A stretch of 64,000 bases of DNA from Nocardia thailandica NBRC 100428 (lineage in GTDB: Bacteria; Actinomycetota; Actinomycetes; Mycobacteriales; Mycobacteriaceae): positions 34,881-98,880 of the forward strand of contig NZ_BAGK01000188.1 in assembly GCF_000308795.1 (NCBI RefSeq). Reading direction: 5' to 3'. The position numbers and the translations under genes are program-made. Each line of letters starts with the position of its first letter. Within the stretch, counting starts at the first letter, position 1. Positions 44,706 through 56,231 of this stretch are shown here, in pieces. The notes under the pieces were generated by a model that was given only the letters and a program-made list of their open reading frames with translations, searched no databases and was not told the origin of the DNA.

Positions 44706-45563
44706 ATGGGTGTGGTGATCTCTTCGGCGGCAACGGAATCCGGCGGGACGTCCTCGGTGGCCCAGGCCGCGGCGGCGGCGGTGACCGCGCTCGGCGGCGA
44801 CACGGCGCACGTCGACGCCGTGATCAACGTCGGCGTGTACCGGGACTCCAACCTCGTGGAGCCGGCGATCTCGGCGCTGATCCAGCAGGCGGCGGGCATC
44901 GGCCTCGAATACCGGCCGGGCGACACCCCGTGCCTGTCGTTCGACCTGATGAACGGCGCGTGCGGCGTCGTCAACGCGCTCGGCGTCGCGGTCTCGCTGC
45001 TGGACGCGAACCCCGGCGGCCGGGTGGTGATCGTCTCCGGTGACGCCCACCCGTCGATGCGCGCCGACAGCGGGTTCGCCTTCGTGCCGGTCGGCGGCGC
45101 GCTCGTGCTGGAGAACGACCCGGCCGCCCCGGGTTTCGGCGCGGTGCGGGTGAGCGCGGGCGCGGGCGACGTGGCGGCGCAGGGGTACGTGCGGCTGCCG
45201 GAGATGGGGTCGAGCGGGCGATCGGCGGTCAGCGTCGAGCAGCGCGTGACCACGGCGGAGCTGGTGACCCACGCCGCGAGCGCGGCCCGTGACGCGCTGG
45301 ACGCGGCCGGGCTGTCCCCCGCCGAGGTGGTCCTGGTGACCGGCAGACCCACCGCGGAGTTCCCGGGCGACCTGGCGGCGGCGCTGGGGATCAGCACCGT
45401 CGTCACCGACGAATTCGACGGCGACACCCACACCTCGGCGCTCACCGCCGCCTACACCGTCGCCCGCGACGCCGGGCTGACCGGGCGGCCGCTGCTGTTC
45501 GTCGCCGCCGACGCCGGGCCGACGGCCGCGGCGGTCGTCTACCGCGGCCGGGGAGTCGCGTGA
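44706..45563 (+). CDS. Second thiolase-fold ketosynthase, degenerate partner (NltB/LstB-like)
   Basis: A 285-residue thiolase-fold protein, about 60 residues shorter than its neighbour. Cys86 in MNGACGVVN remains, but the His and Asn positions are lost (GRPTAEF and DGDTHTSAL replace HHQF and GNTAS). A VEPAIS segment keeps an acidic residue (Glu52). Lipstatin and nocardiolactone pathways use such an OleA-like heterodimer, with one subunit supplying only the base. The ATG lies 3 bases after the preceding stop. Stop and next start overlap (GTGA). Confidence 0.8.
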   Translation: MGVVISSAATESGGTSSVAQAAAAAVTALGGDTAHVDAVINVGVYRDSNLVEPAISALIQQAAGIGLEYRPGDTPCLSFDLMNGACGVVNALGVAVSLLDANPGGRVVIVSGDAHPSMRADSGFAFVPVGGALVLENDPAAPGFGAVRVSAGAGDVAAQGYVRLPEMGSSGRSAVSVEQRVTTAELVTHAASAARDALDAAGLSPAEVVLVTGRPTAEFPGDLAAALGISTVVTDEFDGDTHTSALTAAYTVARDAGLTGRPLLFVAADAGPTAAAVVYRGRGVA

Positions 45564-45817
45564 GCCCCGCGACCCGGGTCGTCCCCCTGCTGGGGTGGGC
45601 GTTCCTGGCGCTCGGACTGATCCGGCCGTTCCGGAACCCGGCGTTGCGCGCGCTCTTCTGGATCGACGTGGCGCTCAGCGTCGTCGCGCACGCCGCGCAG
45701 ATCCCGGCCGGGCGCCGCGCCGCCGCCGCGCACGGGATCCCGCCCGGGCGCGCGACGGCGCTGACGATGGTGTTCGGCGCCACCTGGTGGCGGACCCTGG
45801 GCGAGGGGTCGCGGTGA
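45560..45817 (+). CDS. Small membrane protein in the lipid cluster
   Basis: An 85-residue protein with two to three hydrophobic segments (VVPLLGWAFLALGLIRPF, LFWIDVALSVVAHAAQI, ALTMVFGATWW). The GTG at 45560 overlaps the previous stop, and its stop overlaps the reductase start, so it is firmly part of the operon. I recognise no named family; it may anchor the pathway enzymes at the membrane. Confidence 0.75.
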   Translation: MSPATRVVPLLGWAFLALGLIRPFRNPALRALFWIDVALSVVAHAAQIPAGRRAAAAHGIPPGRATALTMVFGATWWRTLGEGSR

Positions 45818-46866
45818 CCGTCCTGGTGACCGGGGCGAGCGGGTTCGTCGGCGGGGCCGTCGTGCGGGCGCTGGCCGATCACGGCGTCGCGGTCCGGGCG
45901 ATGGTGCGCGACACCTCCTCGGTCCGCTTCGACGAGCCCGGCGCCGACGTCCCCACGCGGGTCCCGGTCGAGGTGGTGGCCGCCGACCTGCGCGATCACG
46001 TGGCGGTCGCGCGGGCGGTGTTCGACACCACCGCCGTCGTCCACGCCGCCGCGCTGCTCGGCGAATCCGGCCGGGCCTCGGACTTCTTCGAGACGAACGT
46101 CGCGGGGACCGACACGCTGCTCCAGGAGGCCGAGGCCGCCGGGGTGCGCCGGTTCGTGTTCCTCGGCAGCCCCAGCGCGCTGATGGATCCGCGCGGCGGT
46201 GATCAGCTCGACATCGACGAGTCGGTGCCCTACCCCGCGACCTTCCTCAACAGCTACTGCGAGACCAAGGCCGTCGCCGAACAGCTCGTGCTCGCCGCGA
46301 ACACCCCCTTCTTCACCACGTGCTCGCTGCGGCCCCGCGCGGTCTGGGGACCCGGCGACCGCGGCGGGCCGGTCCCGCAGATCCTGCTGAAGCTGCGCGG
46401 CGGCCGCCTGCCCGACCTGTCCGGCGGCAGACCGGTCACCGCCTCGCTGTGCTACATCGACCACCTCGTGCAGGCCGTGCGCGCCGCGCTGACGGCCGAG
46501 AACATCGGCGGCAGATCCTATTTCGTCGCCGACGCCGAGCCGGTCCCGGTGTGGCCGACCCTGGCGCGCGTCGCCGAGGAGTTCGGCCTCGCGCCGCCGA
46601 GCCGGGCGATCCCCGCCGGGGTGGTGACCGGCGCGCTGTCGGTGATCGAGACGATCCGGCGGCTGCCCGGGGTGGCCGAGCGCTGGACGCCCCCGCTGTC
46701 GCGCTACGCCGTCGCGCTGGTGACCCGGTCGGCGACCTACGACACCGGCGCCGCCCGCCGCGACCTGGGTTTCGACCCCCGCGTCTCGTTCGACGACGGG
46801 CTGCGCGCCTATCACCGCTGGGTCGACGACCAGGGCGGACTCGACGTGTTGCTGGAGGGCCTGTGA
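45814..46866 (+). CDS. Extended SDR / 3-beta-HSD-like reductase (OleD/NltD-like)
   Basis: A 350-residue protein with NADP-binding TGASGFVGGAVVRALADHGV at the N-terminus, the SDR active-site Ser (LGSPSALMD) and SYCETK (YxxxK). A 3-beta-HSD-type C-terminal half follows (CYIDHLVQAVRAAL, YDTGAARRDLGFDPRVSFDD). OleD reduces the 2-alkyl-3-ketoacid from OleA to the 3-hydroxy acid. The GTG at 45814 overlaps the upstream TGA. Confidence 0.87.
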   Translation: MTVLVTGASGFVGGAVVRALADHGVAVRAMVRDTSSVRFDEPGADVPTRVPVEVVAADLRDHVAVARAVFDTTAVVHAAALLGESGRASDFFETNVAGTDTLLQEAEAAGVRRFVFLGSPSALMDPRGGDQLDIDESVPYPATFLNSYCETKAVAEQLVLAANTPFFTTCSLRPRAVWGPGDRGGPVPQILLKLRGGRLPDLSGGRPVTASLCYIDHLVQAVRAALTAENIGGRSYFVADAEPVPVWPTLARVAEEFGLAPPSRAIPAGVVTGALSVIETIRRLPGVAERWTPPLSRYAVALVTRSATYDTGAARRDLGFDPRVSFDDGLRAYHRWVDDQGGLDVLLEGL

Positions 46867-47615
46867 CCGCGCTGTGGGTGGTCGTCCCGGCCTACGACGA
46901 GGAACAGGGCATCACCGCGACCCTGGAGGCGCTGACCGCGCAACGCGACACCGATTTCACCGTCGTGGTCGTCGACAACAACTCGACCGACGGGACCGCC
47001 GAACTGGTGCGCGCCTACGCCGCCGCCCATCCGGTCCCGGCCGTCGAGGTGATCTCCGAGCCGCAGAAGGGCACCGGCGCCGCCGCCGACACCGGGATGC
47101 GCCACGCCATCGCCCGCGGCGCGACCCTGCTGGCCCGCACCGACGCCGACTGCCTGCCCGCCCCCGACTGGACCGCGCGGGTGCGCGCGGCGTTCGACTC
47201 CGGGCTGCGGCTGGTGAGCGGTCAGCTGATCCCGCGCACCGACGAGGGGGTGTCGTGGCTGGACCGCACGATCATCCGGGTCGCGCTGGAGGTGGCCTCG
47301 GCCTTCGGCAAGATCCGCCCGGGCAACCGGGACGAGCGGTACCTGGGCCCCTACGTGATGACCCCGGGGTGCAACATGGCCATCACCGCCGAGTTGTACC
47401 TGGCCGCAGGCGGTTTCCCGCGCACCGCCATCGAGGACCTGCACGAGGACCGCGCCCTCGTCAACGCGGTGCGCACCCTGACCACCGACTACGGCCTGCG
47501 ACGGGACGTGCGGGTCTACGGTTCCAACCGCCGCGTCCGGGCCTGGGGCATCCGCAAGACCCTGGCCTGGTACGCCGACCACCGCTACCGGCCCGAGGTG
47601 GTCGACATCCGGTGA
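46863..47615 (+). CDS. Family 2 glycosyltransferase
   Basis: A 250-residue GT2 (GT-A fold): WVVVPAYDEEQGITATLEAL, VVVDNNSTDGTAELV, nucleotide/metal motif RTDADCLPAPDW and the base motif DLHEDRAL. There is no long C-terminal membrane region, so it is soluble or peripheral. It overlaps both neighbours by 4 bases, so it belongs to the pathway and could glycosylate its hydroxylated lipid. A GT2 is not part of the standard OleABCD set. Confidence 0.85.
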   Translation: MTALWVVVPAYDEEQGITATLEALTAQRDTDFTVVVVDNNSTDGTAELVRAYAAAHPVPAVEVISEPQKGTGAAADTGMRHAIARGATLLARTDADCLPAPDWTARVRAAFDSGLRLVSGQLIPRTDEGVSWLDRTIIRVALEVASAFGKIRPGNRDERYLGPYVMTPGCNMAITAELYLAAGGFPRTAIEDLHEDRALVNAVRTLTTDYGLRRDVRVYGSNRRVRAWGIRKTLAWYADHRYRPEVVDIR

Positions 47616-49141
47616 GTGCCGACTTCCTCGACCGCCTGGCCGGGCACGCCGCGCGCACCCCGGACGCGTCCGCGCTCGGCCGGGTCGGCGACCGCGCGCT
47701 GACCTACCGCGAGCTCGTCGACACCGTCGCCCGCGTCGCGGACAACCTGCGGGCGCGCGGATTCCGGCCCGGCGACCGGATGCTGTTCTCGATCCGGCCC
47801 GGGGTCGAGTCCGTGCTGCTGGTCTTCGGCACCATCGCCGCGGGCGGCACCATCGTCTTCGTCGACCCCGGCGTCGGCCCCGAGCTCTTCGCGCGGCGGC
47901 TGGCACTGGTCGAACCGTCCTGGGCCGCCACGGAATCGCTGCTCTACGCGGTGAGCGGGCCGCTGTCGCGGCTGGGACGCACGCGGGGGCTGACACTGCC
48001 GCGATTCGGCGCGTTGGCGGTACGGCACCTCCACAGCGGCCCCTGGCTGCCGGGCACACCGTGGCGCTCGACGCCGCTGCGGAAGCTGTCGGAGCGGCCG
48101 CCGCGCGGGGTCGCGCCCGCGCCGGCCGCCGACCCCGACGCGGCGGCGCTGATCGTGTTCACCTCCGGCACGACCGCCGAGCCCAGAGCCGTGGTGCACA
48201 CCCGGGGTTCGCTCAGCGCCGGGCTGGCCGCGATGGGCGGCCGCACCACCCTGGCGCCGGGCGCGCACCTGCACACCGAGCAGCTCATGATGGGTCTGCC
48301 CGCGCTCATGGCGGGCGCGCGCTGGTCGCTGCCGCGCTATCCGCGGCTGGGCACCCACGTCGACCCGGTGCGCTTCACCGCCGGGCTCGGCGCCGCCACC
48401 CACGCCTTCTACACCCCCGCGGACCTGGCCGCCGGGCTCGACGCCGTGGCCTCCGGGACGATCGAGGCGCCGCGCTACCTGCGCCAGGTCGCCCTCGGCG
48501 GCGCGCCGGTCACCGTGTCGCTGCTGCGCCGGGCGCGGGACCTGCTGCCCGGCACCGAGTTCCTCGCCGTCTACGGGATGACCGAGATCCTCCCGGTCGC
48601 GGTGGCCACCGGCGCCGACAAGCTCGCCTGCGACGGCGACCTGCTCGGCGCCCCGGTCGACGGGGTGCGCGCGCGGATCGCGCAGGACGGCGAGCTGATC
48701 CTGTCCGGCCCCAACCTGTGCCGCGGCTACCTCGGCGAACCGCCGCTGACCGAGGTCCGCACCGGCGACCTGGCGCGCTGGGACGGTGACCGGCTGGTAC
48801 TCACCGGGCGGAAGAAGGACATGATGATCCGGGGCAAGACCAACATCTACCCCGGCCTGTACGAGCCCGCGATCGCCGCGCTCGACGGCGTCCGGGAGGC
48901 CGTGCTGGTCGGGCTGCCCGACGACATCGGCGACGAGCGGATCGTTCTGGCACTGGTCACCGACCCCGCGGCGGGCGACGTGCTCGCCCGGGTGCGCGGC
49001 GCGCTGCCCGGGCTGATCGATGCCTCGGCGCTGCCCGACGACATCGTCGAGGTCGAGTCCATCCCGGTCACGGGGCGGACGAGCAAGCCGGACCGCGCGG
49101 CGCTGCGGCGCAGGCTCGCCGCGACCCTCGGCCCGTCGTGA
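47612..49141 (+). CDS. Adenylate-forming enzyme, OleC/NltC-like
   Basis: A 509-residue ANL protein: TYRELVD (A2), P-loop FTSGTTAEPRAVVHT at 183-197, YGMTE at 321-325, TGDLARWDGD at 384-393, TGRKKDMMIRGKTNIYP hinge and the C-terminal catalytic Lys in GRTSKPDRAAL. OleC enzymes adenylate a 2-alkyl-3-hydroxyacid and close a beta-lactone; sequence alone does not exclude a CoA or AMP ligase, but the gene set favours OleC. The GTG at 47612 overlaps the upstream stop. Confidence 0.85.
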   Translation: MSADFLDRLAGHAARTPDASALGRVGDRALTYRELVDTVARVADNLRARGFRPGDRMLFSIRPGVESVLLVFGTIAAGGTIVFVDPGVGPELFARRLALVEPSWAATESLLYAVSGPLSRLGRTRGLTLPRFGALAVRHLHSGPWLPGTPWRSTPLRKLSERPPRGVAPAPAADPDAAALIVFTSGTTAEPRAVVHTRGSLSAGLAAMGGRTTLAPGAHLHTEQLMMGLPALMAGARWSLPRYPRLGTHVDPVRFTAGLGAATHAFYTPADLAAGLDAVASGTIEAPRYLRQVALGGAPVTVSLLRRARDLLPGTEFLAVYGMTEILPVAVATGADKLACDGDLLGAPVDGVRARIAQDGELILSGPNLCRGYLGEPPLTEVRTGDLARWDGDRLVLTGRKKDMMIRGKTNIYPGLYEPAIAALDGVREAVLVGLPDDIGDERIVLALVTDPAAGDVLARVRGALPGLIDASALPDDIVEVESIPVTGRTSKPDRAALRRRLAATLGPS

Positions 49142-49154
49142 ACGGGCGGCGCGG

Positions 49155-50495
49155 TCACCGGTCGCGGGCGAGCGCGGCCAGCATCGAGTCGGCCAGGGCC
49201 TCGATGCCCGCCGCGGGCTGCGTGCCCTCGACGTAGCAGAAGGTGATCGACAGCGTCTCGCGCAGCGTGGCGACGGCGACCGTCAGCGCGCTGGCGCACG
49301 AGTTCGCCCCGGCCACCGTCACTTCCGCGACGTCGAGGGGCTCGGCGGTCTCGGGCGGGGTGAGGGTGCCGAGGTTGCTCAGCGTGACGTTCCAGGGCGC
49401 CTGGCGGTCGACGAGTTCGATGACCCGCCGCCCGGAGGCGACGTCGCGCGGGCAGCCGTGCCGGATGGCCGCCAGCGCCCGCAGGTCGCGGCCGCGCGCG
49501 AGCTGGCGGGCGAGCGCGCCCTGGACGTCACGGGCCGCGGTCCACACCGAGGTCGTCGGGCCGAACGGCACGAACTGCGGCAGCACCGCGACGAACAGGC
49601 CGATCTCGCCGTCGTCCGGCGGCGGGCGCAGCCGGGACCGGACGTCCACCGGCACGCCGATCCCCGCCAGCCCCCGCCGGCCCGGCCTGCCCAACTCGCC
49701 CATCGCCCGGCCGAGGGCCGCGGTCAGCGCGGCGTTGACGCCGACACCCGCCGCCCGGCACCGGGTACGCAGGGCGGCGAGATCGTCGCCCGCGATCGCG
49801 CGCAGCACGGTCCGGGTGCGGCGCGCGGGCAGCGGCGGCTGTTTGCCGGGCAGCCGGACCACCCCGCGCAGCCGCGCCGCGACCTGGCCGGTGATGTTGG
49901 CGCCGACCGTGCGCACCATCCCGGTGAACGCGGGCGGGACCAGGCTGTCCGGGGCGGGGACCGGCGCCCGGTCCGGCTGGGTGGGCAGCCCGAAGGCGTG
50001 GGCGAGCAGCCTGCGCCCGAGCACCGCGATGGAGCGCCCGTCGACCAGCACGTGCGACATGGTCAGGATCAGGTCGTGGTGTTCGGCTTGTGTCCCCTGC
50101 CCCCACGCCACATCGATCAGCCGGCCCGGCGCGCTGCCCAGGTCGACGCGGTCTGCCAGCTGGTCGTCGAACAGCGCGCGCCACTCCTCCGGGTCCTCGG
50201 CAAGCCGGTGCAGCACCGGGATGTGCGGATCCGGCGACGGCACCAGCCGGGGACCGTCGGCGAGCACCACCGACCGCAGGAGCGGGAACTCCGCCACCAG
50301 CGCGGCCATCGCGTCCTCGAGCCGGTAGGGCGGGATCGGCCCCCGCACCCGGATCCGCACCACGCAGTTCGCGGGCGAGAACTGGTCGATGAGCCAGAAC
50401 CAGCGTTCCGACGGCCCGAGCGGGCGCAGCACCCGGTGCCGTCCGGCTGCCGGATCGGGTGCGGGCCCGCAGGCCGGATCGTCCTCGGAACTCAC
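49155..50495 (-). CDS. Condensation-domain / PapA-like acyltransferase
   Basis: A 446-residue protein of the CoA-dependent acyltransferase/condensation fold. The HxxxD motif is SHVLVDG at about residue 145, the N-terminal half is a ligand lobe (LGPSERWFWLIDQFSPANCV), and the late NVTLSNLGTL segment is typical of the second lobe. Such enzymes esterify or amidate a hydroxyl or amine with an acyl group. It converges on the OleC-like gene with 13 bases between. The GTG at 50493-50495 is used. Confidence 0.8.
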   Translation of the reverse strand: MSSEDDPACGPAPDPAAGRHRVLRPLGPSERWFWLIDQFSPANCVVRIRVRGPIPPYRLEDAMAALVAEFPLLRSVVLADGPRLVPSPDPHIPVLHRLAEDPEEWRALFDDQLADRVDLGSAPGRLIDVAWGQGTQAEHHDLILTMSHVLVDGRSIAVLGRRLLAHAFGLPTQPDRAPVPAPDSLVPPAFTGMVRTVGANITGQVAARLRGVVRLPGKQPPLPARRTRTVLRAIAGDDLAALRTRCRAAGVGVNAALTAALGRAMGELGRPGRRGLAGIGVPVDVRSRLRPPPDDGEIGLFVAVLPQFVPFGPTTSVWTAARDVQGALARQLARGRDLRALAAIRHGCPRDVASGRRVIELVDRQAPWNVTLSNLGTLTPPETAEPLDVAEVTVAGANSCASALTVAVATLRETLSITFCYVEGTQPAAGIEALADSMLAALARDR

Positions 50496-50609
50496 GGCAC
50501 CGAGACTAACGAGGCCGGACACCCGCGCGGCGGCGTTCCGCGAACGGCGGGCCCGGAATAGTCGCCGCGCCGCGGCGGTTGCGCCAGGCAGCCCGTCGAA
50601 AGGAAGAGT

Positions 50610-51017
50610 GTGAACGCGTTCAATCAGCAGGTGATCGAGGAATTCCGCGCGAACAAGGGTCGCGTCGGCGGCCCGTTCGAAGGCCGCGACAACATGGTCA
50701 TCATCCACACCACGGGCGCCAGGTCCGGCCGCACCATCACCAACCCGCTGGTCTACCTGCCCGACGGCGACCGCATCGTCCTGATCGCCTCCAACGGCGG
50801 CGCCGACAAGCATCCCGCGTGGTACCACAACCTCGTCGCCGATCCCGCGATCACCATCGAACTCGGCGAGGAGACCTACGAGGGCCGCGCCGAACTCGTG
50901 CACGGCCAGGAGCGGGTGGAGCTGTACGACCGCATGGTCGCGCTCATCCCCGGCTTCGCCGAGTACCGGGACAAGACGTCCCGCGAGATCCCGGTCTTCG
51001 CGGTCTACCGGAAGTAG
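50610..51017 (+). CDS. Deazaflavin (F420)-dependent nitroreductase-family protein
   Basis: A 135-residue DDN-like split beta-barrel protein: MVIIHTTGARSGRTITNPLV, DGDRIVLIASNGGADKHPAW, WYHNLVADPAITIELG. Family members use reduced F420 to reduce quinones or nitro compounds. AGGAAGA precedes the GTG at 50610. It is divergent from the condensation-domain gene and has its own terminator. Confidence 0.9.
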   Translation: MNAFNQQVIEEFRANKGRVGGPFEGRDNMVIIHTTGARSGRTITNPLVYLPDGDRIVLIASNGGADKHPAWYHNLVADPAITIELGEETYEGRAELVHGQERVELYDRMVALIPGFAEYRDKTSREIPVFAVYRK

Positions 51018-51036
51018 CCCTGCCGCCCCGCGACGC

Positions 51037-51068
51037 GGACGGCCCCCACCGATCGGTGGGGGCCGTCC
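51037..51068. terminator. Bidirectional terminator before secA1
   Basis: A 32-bp perfect palindrome: 14-bp stem (51037-51050 with 51055-51068) and GATC centre, 20 bases after the F420 gene stops and 14 bases before the convergent secA1 stop. Confidence 0.88.
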
Positions 51069-51081
51069 GGGATCGCGCGAC

Positions 51082-53865
<2,784 letters not shown>

Positions 53866-54057
53866 GGGTCTCTTAGTCCTCTGGTCGAAGTGGTTCGGCT
53901 GATGAGCCACGGTCGTCGATGGTCATCGTAGTCCGCCGACCACCGTACCCGCCGATGTGGACCCACGCCCGTACTACCCGGAACGATCATCGGCGCTGGT
54001 CACGGCCGGTCGACCTTTCGCGGTGACCCGCCCGCGCCCCGCCTCGCGGCGAACCGG

Positions 54058-54071
54058 CGGTGTCGTAGGAT
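54058..54071. promoter_or_regulatory. Partial copy of the desaturase promoter motif before the WS/DGAT gene
   Basis: The minus strand reads ATCCTACGACACCG, sharing 11 of 14 bases with AACCTACGATCCCG found before the reductase and second desaturase genes. The plus strand contains TAGGAT (54066-54071), a possible -10 for the WS/DGAT gene. Confidence 0.35.
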
Positions 54072-54149
54072 GTACAGCGTCCGTCTGCCGGACGGCTCCG
54101 GCGTCCCGCGGAGTCCCGGATCCCCTTCGCGACGGGAGCATCGGAGCGC

Positions 54150-55577
54150 GTGATCACGAGACTGACGCCGCAGGACGCGGCGTTCTTCCAGCTCGAGTCG
54201 AGCAGCAACCCGATCCACATCGGCTCCCTCGCGATCCTGCAGAACCCCGAGCACGCCGAGCACGCCGAGCACGGCGGCGACGCGCCGGTCCTCGACTACG
54301 ACCGCCTCGTCGACCTGGTCGAATCCCGGCTGCCGCTGGTCCCCCGCTACCGCCGCAAGGTCCGCGAGATCCCGCTGTCCATGGGGCGCCCGGTCTGGGT
54401 CGAGGACAGCCGCTTCGACATCACCTTCCACATCCGCCGCTCGGCCCTGCCCGGCCCCGGGTCCGACGAACAGCTCTTCGACCTGGTCGCCCGGCTCGCC
54501 TCGCGCCCGCTCGACCAGGGCAGGCCGCTGTGGGAGATGTACCTGATCGAGGGCCTGGCCGGCGGGCGCTGCGCGGTGTTCACCAAGACGCACTCGGCGC
54601 TGGTCGACGGCGACACCGCCCTCGAGATCGGGCACGTCATCCTCGACACCAGCCGCTCGCCGCGCGAACTCGCCGACGACTCCTGGAGCGCGCCGCGCGA
54701 ACCCACCGACGTGGAGTTGTTCGCCGGGGCGCTGTCGCACCTGGCCGCGCAGCCCCGCGAGGCCTACGAGGTCTTCCGCGACGCGGGCTCCAGCGCGTTC
54801 GGCGTCGTACGCGGCGCCAGGATGGCCGTCGGCGCGGCGGTGAAGATGGTGCGCGCGGCCACCTCCGGCGCGCCCGACAGCCCCCTGAACACCCGCACCT
54901 CGCGCAGCCGCCGCTTCGACGTCGTGCGCACCGATCTCGAGGACTACCGCACGATCCGGCGCCGGTTCGACTGCTCCATCAACGACGTGGTGCTCGCGGT
55001 GGTCACCGGGGCGCTGCGCACCTGGCTGCTCTCGCGCAACGAGGCCATGGTCGAGTCGGACTCGCTGCGCGCGGTGGTGCCGATGTCGGTCTACGTGGAC
55101 GGCGACGACAAGCCCGCCCCGGCCAGCGAGGTGTCCTCGTTCCTCATCGATCTGCCGGTGGGCGAGCCGAATCCGGTCATCCGGCTCTCGCACATCTCGC
55201 ACGCCACCGAGGCCACCGGGCGCCAGCGCCGCGGCGTGCGCGCGCGAACCCTCGTGCACCTGGCCGGATTCGCGCCGGCCAGCCTGCACGCGATGAGCGT
55301 GCGCGCGGCGAGTACCTTCGCGGCCAACACGTTCAATCTGGTGATCACCAACGCACCGGGACCGCAGACCGCGATGTACATCGGCGGCGCGCGGATGCTG
55401 CAGATGTATCCGGTCTCGCCGCTGCTGCGCAACCAGACGTTGAGTGTCGGGCTCACCTCGTACGACGGCCAGGTCTTCTACGGACTCAACGCCGATCGCG
55501 ACGCCATGGCCGACCTCGACGTCCTCGCGGCGGCGGTGCACGAATCGATGGAGGAGTTGCTCGGTGCCTGTATCTGA
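54150..55577 (+). CDS. Wax ester synthase/diacylglycerol acyltransferase
   Basis: A 475-residue WS/DGAT. The start ITRLTPQDAAFFQLESSSNP IHIG is family-typical. The HxxxD catalytic motif is THSALVDG near residue 155 (first His replaced by Thr in the HHxxxDG pattern). Other motifs are CSINDVVLAVVTGALRTWLL and VITNAPGP. It makes triacylglycerol or wax esters at the membrane. It replaces the tgs3-like gene of the corresponding mycobacterial block. An internal EHAEHAEH repeat is an oddity. The GTG is at 54150. Confidence 0.92.
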   Translation: MITRLTPQDAAFFQLESSSNPIHIGSLAILQNPEHAEHAEHGGDAPVLDYDRLVDLVESRLPLVPRYRRKVREIPLSMGRPVWVEDSRFDITFHIRRSALPGPGSDEQLFDLVARLASRPLDQGRPLWEMYLIEGLAGGRCAVFTKTHSALVDGDTALEIGHVILDTSRSPRELADDSWSAPREPTDVELFAGALSHLAAQPREAYEVFRDAGSSAFGVVRGARMAVGAAVKMVRAATSGAPDSPLNTRTSRSRRFDVVRTDLEDYRTIRRRFDCSINDVVLAVVTGALRTWLLSRNEAMVESDSLRAVVPMSVYVDGDDKPAPASEVSSFLIDLPVGEPNPVIRLSHISHATEATGRQRRGVRARTLVHLAGFAPASLHAMSVRAASTFAANTFNLVITNAPGPQTAMYIGGARMLQMYPVSPLLRNQTLSVGLTSYDGQVFYGLNADRDAMADLDVLAAAVHESMEELLGACI

Positions 55578-56130
55578 CGGACCCGTCCAGGGCAAGCTGC
55601 GCGTCTACATCCCGGCGACGGTGGCCGTCCTGCGCCGGCTGCTCGAGGACCGCGAGGTGTTCCCGCTGGGCGCCACCGCGTTCGCCGTCACCCCGGCGCT
55701 GCGCGAGGCCTATGCCTCCGGCGACGACGAGGAACTGGCCGAGGTGGCCATGGCCGAGGCCGCGCGCGCCTCGCTGCGGCTGCTCGCCGCCGAACGCGAC
55801 CCCGAACCGGAGGCCGCCGACGGCGCCGACGGCGGGCCCGCCCCGGTGTACCGGCGCGCGGTCGTCGCCGCCGACGTGACCGGCGCCCGGCTGCGCCCCG
55901 ACCTCGACGACGCGGTGGTGAAGCTGGCGGGCCCGGTGAGCCTGAACCAGGTCGCCTCCGTCCACGTCGACCTGGTCGAGGCCGAACCGCACGTGGCCAA
56001 GGCCGTCGACGTCGTCGACGCCGCCGACCTGGGCGACGAGGACGCCGAATTCGTCCTCGGCGACGCCGAGGACCACCAGCTGGCCTGGTACGCCACCCAG
56101 GAGCTGCCCTTCCTGCTCGAGTTCCTGTGA
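55564..56130 (+). CDS. DUF6912 / Rv3231c-like protein
   Basis: A 188-residue protein. The LRVYIPATVAVLRRLLEDRE start and the C-terminal DHQLAWYATQELPFLLEFL match the conserved Rv3231c group, which always neighbours desA3-type genes. The middle is acidic with an Ala/Glu/Gly-rich insertion. The GTG at 55564 overlaps the WS/DGAT end by 14 bases, implying coupled translation. The function is unknown. Confidence 0.83.
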   Translation: MPVSDGPVQGKLRVYIPATVAVLRRLLEDREVFPLGATAFAVTPALREAYASGDDEELAEVAMAEAARASLRLLAAERDPEPEAADGADGGPAPVYRRAVVAADVTGARLRPDLDDAVVKLAGPVSLNQVASVHVDLVEAEPHVAKAVDVVDAADLGDEDAEFVLGDAEDHQLAWYATQELPFLLEFL

Positions 56131-56154
56131 GCCGCACCAGCGGGGATGACCGGA

Positions 56155-56174
56155 AACCTACGATGCCGTAACCT
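56155..56174 (+). promoter_or_regulatory. Promoter/operator motif before the ferredoxin reductase gene
   Basis: AACCTACGATGCCGTAACCT, identical except for one base to 59027-59046. TACG-ATGC-CGTA is an inverted repeat and TAACCT at the end is a plausible -10. It is probably both promoter and regulator site. Confidence 0.6.
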
Positions 56175-56231
56175 GGCTGCGAGCGACGCGCCCCACCGGT
56201 GGGCAGGCACGACAGGGAGACAACGGCAGCA

